A stretch of DNA of 18,318 nucleotides from assembly GCA_934096535.1 (NCBI GenBank), contig CAKOMC010000028.1, positions 1 to 18,318 on the forward strand, read 5' to 3'. The position numbers and the translations under genes were made by a program. This document shows positions 12,788 through 18,318 of the stretch, in pieces. The notes below the pieces were generated by a model that did no database searches, was not told where the DNA came from, and was given only the letters and a program-made list of their open reading frames with translations. Within the stretch, counting starts at the first letter, position 1, and every line of letters begins with the position of its first letter. This stretch comes from an uncultured Bacilli bacterium. Lineage in GTDB: Bacteria > Bacillota_I > Bacilli_A > RF39 > UBA660.

Positions 12788-14809
12788 CTACTCCTTAAGA
12801 CTATTTTCTTGCTTTTTGATTTTCATATCTTCAACTGCTTCGTTTAAAGCGTCTTCGACTAATTTTTTATCACTATCAATCATACTATGACCAATAGATG
12901 CCCCAAAATCATATGGCATATTTTTTAATTCTTTGGTTAATTTTTTTATGTAACTAACAACTTGTCTTTCATCATAACCAACTAAGTAGATTAAGAATTC
13001 AGTTCCATCAGTACGAACAATATCACTATTATCTAGTTGAGTTCTAATTAAGATATTGGCCGCAGCTTTAATTTGGGCATCACCCTTTTCATAACCTAGG
13101 GTATCATTAATTTCTTGAATACGATTTAAATCTACAACCACCATAGCTTGCGGATAAATAGTATTCTTATTCCAAGATGAGGCATTTTCCATTAAATAAT
13201 TACGATTCTTTAATGAAGTTAATTGGTCAATATATCTAATTTTTTCTTCTTTTTTAATTTTTTTCGATATTTTAATTTTTCTTGCTCTTTTAAATAAGAT
13301 ATAAATTAAAACTACAAAGACTATTAAAAAATATAAAATATATTTAGCAATAGTTCCTAAAATAGTCCCACTATCTAAGGTTGTTTTATAACTATTTAAG
13401 CCATCAATTCTTATAATACTTGCATCACTTAAAGTTATATAAGCTTTAAATAGTTTCGTAAAGGCATTATTTTCTCTAAGTTTAAAAGTATATGGAGTAT
13501 TAAGACTACCCGTATATCTTGGACTATAATCTTTTAAAGTTGTACTAGCTACATCTAAATAAGTATCATAGTCAACAACCGCAATAATGTCATTATTAGC
13601 TAATGATTTTAACTCACTAGTCTTTTTATAAGTCTTTAAGTCAATCCCATTAATATTTTTCAAATTCTCATAGATAATACTATCTTGCATAACATAAACA
13701 GTCTTATTTTGTAAAGAGTTTAAGGAATTAACAACTAAGTTATTTTTACGACTAGCTATAACATAATATTTAATATCCATATTAGTAGTAATAGTTTCAT
13801 AATTATTAGTTAAGTTATAATAATTAAAGTATAAATCTATTGAATTATTATTAATAGCATTTGTTAATTGTTTATAAGTACGATATTTAATATATTTAAA
13901 ATCAACATCCGCCATTTCACTAAAGTTTTTTAAGTAAATAGAGACAATTCCCCCATAGTTACCCCCTAAAATAATTTCATAAGGGTTATTATTAACAAAA
14001 CCATAGTTATAAATACGAGATTTAATTTCTTTTTGTTCAACTTCGCTTAATTTAATACTCTTAACAATAGTATTTTTTAAATTAGTATTAAAGGCATTTT
14101 TATATTTTTTATTTTGCCATTTACTATAATATTTCTTAATAATACTACTAAAATTATCATCTAACATATAGTAACCATAATATTTTTTAATATCACTAAA
14201 TTCATAAACAATACTATAGTTATTTTCTAAGGTTTCCCCGGCAAATTCGTATTTAGGTACAATAATATATTCTAAGTCTTTTTTGAAGGCTTCTTTTAAA
14301 GTTTCATAAGTATCATATTCTTTAAATTCTATATTACTATCTTCCTTAAAATAGCTCTTGATATAATCAAGGTCTTTTTTTAAGACTCCGACTTTAATAT
14401 TTTTAATAGCTTCTAGATTATTATAATATACATAATCTTTTTTAATTAATGCGTAGTTATCAGCATAAAATTCCACAAATTTATCGTTTTTAGTATTAGT
14501 GGTAATAAATCCACTAGTAGCACTTTCATCTTTACTCGTATAAGTTACAGGATTGATTTTAAGATTATACTCTTTACCTAAATCATTTAAAAAGTCATAA
14601 AAGATACCAGTCCCACCATTACCAAAGATATCTAAATCATTAATAACATTAACATTTAAAACGGTCGATAGGTTATTATTTATCCATTTATTTTCTTCAA
14701 CTGTCAGTTTATTTTCATCATTTAAGATATGGACAACCACTAAAGATACGATTGTTATAATGATAATACCTAAAAAGGACGCAAAAATCAGTCTTACTTT
14801 TTTGGCCAT
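12788..14809 (-). CDS. Membrane sensor with extracellular solute-binding-like domains and a degenerate GGDEF domain
   Basis: 673 residues from the ATG at 14809. I prefer it because GGTGA lies just before it and it follows the upstream stop by one base. An earlier ATG at 14827 would overlap that gene. An N-terminal hydrophobic segment is followed by about 450 extracellular residues that look like two periplasmic-binding (type 3 SBP) domains in a row, for example IFGNGGTGIFYDFLNDL and GGNYGGIVSIYL. A transmembrane segment (IAKYILYFLIVFVVLIYIL) leads into a GGDEF domain opening with DQLTSLKNR. The signature is RTDGTEF instead of R-x-GG(D/E)EF: the first Gly is Asp and the metal-binding acidic residue is Thr. 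Diguanylate cyclase activity is therefore doubtful, and a regulatory or substrate-sensing role is more likely. Confidence 0.82.
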   Translation of the reverse strand: MAKKVRLIFASFLGIIIITIVSLVVVHILNDENKLTVEENKWINNNLSTVLNVNVINDLDIFGNGGTGIFYDFLNDLGKEYNLKINPVTYTSKDESATSGFITTNTKNDKFVEFYADNYALIKKDYVYYNNLEAIKNIKVGVLKKDLDYIKSYFKEDSNIEFKEYDTYETLKEAFKKDLEYIIVPKYEFAGETLENNYSIVYEFSDIKKYYGYYMLDDNFSSIIKKYYSKWQNKKYKNAFNTNLKNTIVKSIKLSEVEQKEIKSRIYNYGFVNNNPYEIILGGNYGGIVSIYLKNFSEMADVDFKYIKYRTYKQLTNAINNNSIDLYFNYYNLTNNYETITTNMDIKYYVIASRKNNLVVNSLNSLQNKTVYVMQDSIIYENLKNINGIDLKTYKKTSELKSLANNDIIAVVDYDTYLDVASTTLKDYSPRYTGSLNTPYTFKLRENNAFTKLFKAYITLSDASIIRIDGLNSYKTTLDSGTILGTIAKYILYFLIVFVVLIYILFKRARKIKISKKIKKEEKIRYIDQLTSLKNRNYLMENASSWNKNTIYPQAMVVVDLNRIQEINDTLGYEKGDAQIKAAANILIRTQLDNSDIVRTDGTEFLIYLVGYDERQVVSYIKKLTKELKNMPYDFGASIGHSMIDSDKKLVEDALNEAVEDMKIKKQENSLKE

Positions 14810-14810
14810 A

Positions 14811-15296
14811 CTATTCACCATCATCACTTACCGGATTGTTATTGTTCCAGATTAAGTTTGTACCATTAACATTTTTAGAACCCATGATAGTAAAGCCATC
14901 ACTGGATTCATCCTTAGCACTTACTAAGGTAAAATGAATGTCATAAAAGCCTTTTTCCTCATTACTAAATTGCTCTAAAGTTTTAGCCGCTACCGCCTTT
15001 GATGTAGTAAGATCAGCCCCAGCTTTAAAAACAATACGAATATAAATGATTTTACCACTTACTTCAACTTTAGCATCATCGACATTTTTACCTTCTTTAA
15101 TGCTATTTACAAGACTTTCTTTTTTAGTATCATTAATCTCTACGGCCTCAATACCATCTAAACGATCACCATATTTAGACCCTCCATTGCCAAAGTAAAA
15201 GTACTTAAGTAATAAGGCAACGCTAATACCAATACAAGCGATAATTATTAAAACCATGAAACAAATTGCTTTATTATTACGAATAAATTTTTTCAA
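14811..15296 (-). CDS. Small membrane-anchored protein of unknown function
   Basis: 161 residues starting at a TTG (15296) that has a clear AGAGGTG site 7 bp upstream. The TTG continues as Lys-Lys-Phe-Ile-Arg, a normal N-terminus. One transmembrane helix spans about 11-31, and the rest is a small extracellular domain with alternating strands (KIIYIRIVFKAG, YDIHFTLVSAKD). No family recognised. It sits between ligA and the degenerate GGDEF sensor with tight spacing, and its extracellular domain might work with the sensor. Confidence 0.75.
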   Translation of the reverse strand: MKKFIRNNKAICFMVLIIIACIGISVALLLKYFYFGNGGSKYGDRLDGIEAVEINDTKKESLVNSIKEGKNVDDAKVEVSGKIIYIRIVFKAGADLTTSKAVAAKTLEQFSNEEKGFYDIHFTLVSAKDESSDGFTIMGSKNVNGTNLIWNNNNPVSDDGE

Positions 15297-15336
15297 AATT
15301 ACACCTCTTTCTGTAAATTGATTATACTATATATTT

Positions 15337-17340
15337 TTAAATTTTGCTAGGTAACTTCAGATTATTTTCTAAAGTCGTAGCGTCCCAAATGGTAATACCA
15401 AGATTTAGGGCTTTATCATATTTTGAACCGGGGGCCGCCCCAACAATAACAACATCCGTTTTTTTACTAACCGAATCAACGGTGTAGCCCCCTCGAAGTT
15501 CGATTTCTTTTTTGATTTCCTCCCGACTTAAACCGGCAATTGTTCCAGTAATAACGAATTTTTTATCTTGGAAGTTAGGGTCAATAGTTTTCTTTTCCCC
15601 TTTATAAGTCATGTTAAGACCCAGCTCTTCTAACTTCGATATTAATATTCTATTCTTGGGATTATCAAAATAAGTGCTGATATTAGTAGCAAGAACTGAA
15701 CCAATATCTTTAATATTTTGCAGTTCTTCAATAGAGGCATTCATTAAATTACGCATAGTCTCATAACGGGCTGCTAAGAGTTTAGCTGATTTAACCCCGA
15801 TTCCACTAATGCCAAGACCATTTATTAAGCGCTCTAAGGAATTATTTTTACTATTTTCAATAGAAATAAGGAGATTACTAACTGATTTATTGCCAAAACC
15901 TTCTAATTCAATTAAGTCCTCTTTTTCTTTACTTAGATTATAAATATCGGGAATGTCTTTGATTAAACCCATATTATAAAAGTCTTCAATAATTTGTTCA
16001 CCTAAACCATCAATATTCATGGCATCTCGAGAAATAAAATGAATCAGGGAGTTAATTTGTCTAGCTGGACAAGCTTCATTAGGACAATATAAATCAATTT
16101 TGGAGTCTGTTAGCTCTAATTTAGTCCCACAGATAGGACAATTAGTAATCATCTCATAATTTTTTTCTAAACCAGTTCGTCTTTCAAGGACCGGTCCAAC
16201 AACTTCGGGAATAACATCACCAGCTTTATGAAGATAAACATAATCCCCTACTTTTAAATCTTTACTAACAATATAAGGATAGTTATGTAAAGTTGCTCTT
16301 CTAATAGTAGAACCAGCTACTTTAATAGGTTCTAAAACCGCATTGGGTGTTATCTGTCCCGTACGGCCAACTGTACAAACTATATCTGTTAATTTGGTAA
16401 TTACTTTTTCGGCGGGAAATTTATAAGCCACAGCCCATTTAGGATATTTAACGGTGTAACCTAAGGTTTTTTGGGCACTTAAGTCATTAACTTTAATAAC
16501 AATGCCATCGATTTCATAAGGAAGTTCTGGTCTATGAATAGTCCAATAGTCAATATAGGCTAAGACTTCATCGATATTTTTACAAATACGATTATTAGGA
16601 TTTATTGGCAGACCACAGCTTTTAAGCAAGTCTAGCGTATCACTATGATGTAAAAGATCCGTATTAGGTAAATGATACAAGACAATATCTAAATTACGAT
16701 CTTTGGTAATACTACTATCTAACTGTCTAATTGACCCCGCCGCGGCATTTCTAGGATTTTGAAATAATTGTAAACCCTTTTTAGCTCGTTCTTCATTTAA
16801 CCTATTAAACACTTTCTTTTGCATATAAATTTCCCCACGAACTTCAAGGTCAATTTTTTTATGCAAAGTTAGTGGCAATTTTTTTATCGTGCGCACATTA
16901 TGAGTAATATCTTCCCCAATTACTCCGTCTCCCCGAGTTGCTGCTGAGACAAAGGCTCCATCTTTATAAATAAGAGATACGGCAAGCCCGTCCATTTTAA
17001 GTTCACATGAATAAGCAACTTCTCCTACTTCCTTGCGAACTTTTGCGTCAAAATCTCTAACCTCATCATAATTAAAAACATCAGCTAAACTAAACATAGG
17101 TGTTGGATGCGTAACTTTTTTAAATTCCGCAATAACCTCATTACCAACTTTACTAGTAGGCGAATTTTTCAATTTATATTCTGGATACTCATTTTCTAAT
17201 TTAATTAACTCATCCATTAAAGAGTCATATTCATTATCTGTTAAAGTTGGATTATCATTAACATAGTATTCCACATTAGCTTTATTTAAAACATCACATA
17301 AGTACTCAATTCTTTCTAAAACATTAGTATTATTTAACAT
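15337..17340 (-). CDS. ligA: NAD-dependent DNA ligase
   Basis: 667 residues from the ATG at 17340, chosen because AAAGGA precedes it. An ATG six codons earlier has no ribosome site. It seals nicks in replication and repair, using NAD+. The complete domain order is visible: the Ia domain (YYVNDNPTLTDNEYDSLMDEL), adenylation domain with the active-site lysine in CELKMDGLAVSL (Lys115 from this start), TRGDGVIGEDIT, EIDGIVIKV, OB fold, a four-Cys zinc finger (CPICG...CPNEACPARQ), helix-hairpin-helix repeats (FGNKSVSNLL, GIGVKSAKLL), and a C-terminal BRCT domain (FVITGTIAGLSREEIKKEIE). Length and motifs are normal for the family. It leads the run of genes that ends at the terminator at 11933-11965. 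Confidence 0.98.
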   Translation of the reverse strand: MLNNTNVLERIEYLCDVLNKANVEYYVNDNPTLTDNEYDSLMDELIKLENEYPEYKLKNSPTSKVGNEVIAEFKKVTHPTPMFSLADVFNYDEVRDFDAKVRKEVGEVAYSCELKMDGLAVSLIYKDGAFVSAATRGDGVIGEDITHNVRTIKKLPLTLHKKIDLEVRGEIYMQKKVFNRLNEERAKKGLQLFQNPRNAAAGSIRQLDSSITKDRNLDIVLYHLPNTDLLHHSDTLDLLKSCGLPINPNNRICKNIDEVLAYIDYWTIHRPELPYEIDGIVIKVNDLSAQKTLGYTVKYPKWAVAYKFPAEKVITKLTDIVCTVGRTGQITPNAVLEPIKVAGSTIRRATLHNYPYIVSKDLKVGDYVYLHKAGDVIPEVVGPVLERRTGLEKNYEMITNCPICGTKLELTDSKIDLYCPNEACPARQINSLIHFISRDAMNIDGLGEQIIEDFYNMGLIKDIPDIYNLSKEKEDLIELEGFGNKSVSNLLISIENSKNNSLERLINGLGISGIGVKSAKLLAARYETMRNLMNASIEELQNIKDIGSVLATNISTYFDNPKNRILISKLEELGLNMTYKGEKKTIDPNFQDKKFVITGTIAGLSREEIKKEIELRGGYTVDSVSKKTDVVIVGAAPGSKYDKALNLGITIWDATTLENNLKLPSKI

Positions 17341-17366
17341 AAGTATATTTCCTTTCATCTTAATTT

Positions 17367-17375
17367 ATTTTATCA
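17367..17375 (-). promoter_or_regulatory. Candidate extended -10 promoter of ligA
   Basis: Between the upstream terminator and ligA the minus strand reads TGATAAAAT, an extended -10. A -35 would fall in the terminator T-tract. The position leaves a very short leader that still includes the AAAGGA site. Confidence 0.35.
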
Positions 17376-17389
17376 CTTTTTAGGAACTT

Positions 17390-17417
17390 AAAAAAGTACA
17401 AAGGACTAACTTTGTAC
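17390..17417 (-). terminator. Intrinsic terminator of the 198-aa gene
   Basis: A perfect 8-bp stem GTACAAAG/CTTTGTAC (17396-17403 with 17410-17417) has a 6-nt loop, followed by six T on the minus strand. It separates the 198-aa gene from ligA. Confidence 0.92.
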
Positions 17418-17471
17418 CCAATTTCAATATGATTTTTATACCCCAGAATATTTTATTAAACACTTTATTAC

Positions 17472-18068
17472 TTAATGAAGTTCCCATAAAGGATCATGAT
17501 AAGTCATTGCCAAATTGCGTTTATGTTCAGCCTGAATAGTTCTATCTAAATTTTGCATACCAACTCTATATTGTCTTTGTAATAATTGAAATTTAACATA
17601 CCTAATAACCGGTTTTGGCGAATCACTTACAAGTTCAAGACAGTCTGCAATTTTTTCTTCTGACCCCGAAACAATATCTTCAAATAACTCATCGGCCTCG
17701 CATCGTTTTAAATCGGACAATTTTTGAAGAATTAACTTTTCAATGCTATTAGTTAAATATTTATCAATTAGTCTATAATCTGCATCATTCCATCTTTTCT
17801 TAGGATATTTTTTTAAAACTTTTAAAAGTTCTAATTCTTCCTGATAGCGATCTAAGATTTCTCGTTCTTTTTTATTTACCTTAGAAGCCTTCTTTGCTCC
17901 TATTCTTTTAATATTTTCTTTTTCATATTCACTTATATATGATAGCCAGAAACACCATTCCTTAATCAAATTATCAATGTTCATAAACAACATTAAATCA
18001 GGACTTTCAATCATTATGACATCGCTATTTTTTCTCATTTCTTTAATAATCATATCATTTATACTCAT
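17472..18068 (-). CDS. Hypothetical protein, 198 residues
   Basis: Not recognised. A soluble, mostly helical, charged protein with no signal or membrane segment. It has two Trp-rich patches (KEWCFWLSYISEY near 36-48, KKRWNDADYRLIDKYL), a Lys-rich middle, and a C-terminal part with FQLLQRQYRVGMQNLDRTIQAE. It has its own candidate promoter (TTGAAT at 18155-18160, 17 bp, TAATAT at 18132-18137) and its own terminator, so it is a single-gene unit. The ribosome site is poor. The length of the frame in AT-rich DNA and the bracketing signals make it a real gene. Confidence 0.7.
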   Translation of the reverse strand: MSINDMIIKEMRKNSDVIMIESPDLMLFMNIDNLIKEWCFWLSYISEYEKENIKRIGAKKASKVNKKEREILDRYQEELELLKVLKKYPKKRWNDADYRLIDKYLTNSIEKLILQKLSDLKRCEADELFEDIVSGSEEKIADCLELVSDSPKPVIRYVKFQLLQRQYRVGMQNLDRTIQAEHKRNLAMTYHDPLWELH

Positions 18069-18131
18069 CTAAAATACCTAAACTAATTAATTCTAAATTA
18101 ACAAGTTATCCTTTCTTAATTAATATTATCT

Positions 18132-18160
18132 ATATTAAACTAATTTTTATCTTAATTCAA
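18132..18160 (-). promoter_or_regulatory. Candidate promoter of the 198-aa gene
   Basis: TTGAAT, 17 bp, TAATAT on the minus strand, each four of six matches. A perfect TTGACA lies further upstream (about 18213-18218) without a good partner -10. Confidence 0.35.
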
Positions 18161-18221
18161 TCATTTTTTTCTATTTATCCCTTTTTTCAAAGACAAACAC
18201 CACCTATTTTATTGTCAAATT

Positions 18222-18250
18222 AAAAAAAGCATGAATTATACTTCACACTT
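18222..18250 (-). terminator. Intrinsic terminator of the gene cut by the window end
   Basis: Arms 18227-18235 and 18242-18250 pair over 9 positions in minus-strand RNA (two G-U) with a 6-nt loop. Five further T follow on the minus strand (18222-18226). It starts 4 bp after a TAA stop. Confidence 0.75.
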
Positions 18251-18253
18251 AAA

Positions 18254-18318
18254 TTATTTTCTAGTAGGAAGAAAGAACTCGCTATATTCTTGTACTTTGC
18301 TGTTTAAAGCTCGAAATG
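18254..18318 (-). CDS. C-terminal end of an unknown gene (start outside window)
   Basis: The frame is open from the window edge and encodes FRALNSKVQEYSEFFLPTRK before TAA at 18254-18256. The terminator immediately downstream supports a true gene end. About twenty residues are too few to name the family. Confidence 0.5.
   Translation of the reverse strand, partial: FRALNSKVQEYSEFFLPTRK

Noticed and set aside
12586..12798. 70-residue plus-strand frame inside the YihY gene
   Set aside because: Antisense to a recognised membrane protein gene, with no ribosome site or promoter.
18069..18221. Possible further gene between the 198-aa gene and the window end
   Set aside because: Both strands are full of stops. 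Only promoter-like boxes are visible.

Overview
The window looks like a chromosome segment of an AT-rich, low-GC Gram-positive bacterium (Bacillota, Bacilli-like). It probably comes from the uncultured gut Bacilli/Mollicutes-related lineages, but the sequence alone does not fix the genus. Reasons: very AT-rich DNA, standard code (Trp is TGG, and no TGA is needed as sense), GGAGG-type ribosome sites, intrinsic terminators, an S4 (rpsD) tail, an NAD-dependent DNA ligase, and cell-surface proteins of the Bacilli style.

Layout. 1-195 is the 3' end of rpsD on the plus strand. 196-3320 has no protein genes. It holds seven tandem, minus-strand units of about 370-480 bp. Each has a TATAAT box, a short leader, a ~112-bp C-type-lectin-like variable segment, a conserved ~190-nt 3' part with hairpins, and an intrinsic terminator. 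3322-4435 is an Rpn-family (PD-(D/E)XK) nuclease/transposase gene on the plus strand. 4479-4789 is a 311-bp segment with 21-bp perfect inverted ends. 4968-8997 is a minus-strand diversity-generating retroelement (DGR) protein module: avd-like gene, reverse transcriptase, a small MutS-like protein, and a 675-aa membrane-anchored target protein with a variable region (VR) at its C-terminus. 9101-9430 is a wrecked Rpn 3' fragment, and 9466-10440 a second Rpn gene in inverted orientation to the first. 10662-17340 is ordinary chromosome on the minus strand: a YcxB-like membrane protein, and the run ligA, a small membrane protein, a sensor with a degenerate GGDEF domain, and a YihY/BrkB protein. The window ends with an unrecognised 198-aa gene and the tail of another gene.

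How it works together. Unit 4 of the tandem array is the template repeat (TR) for the VR of the 675-aa protein. Over 114 aligned bp there are 11 differences, and all 11 fall on adenines of the template strand, the signature of DGR mutagenic homing. None of the other six units fits this VR by adenine changes only, yet they have the same architecture and are rich in AAY codons at the same variable sites. The simplest reading is an array of seven separately transcribed template RNAs served by one RT/Avd set, one for the target seen here and six for targets outside the window. This multi-template array, with a self-contained promoter, RNA domain and terminator per template, is the main discovery candidate. 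The DGR protein genes are bracketed by inverted Rpn genes sharing near-identical promoter regions, which suggests a mobile or invertible module.
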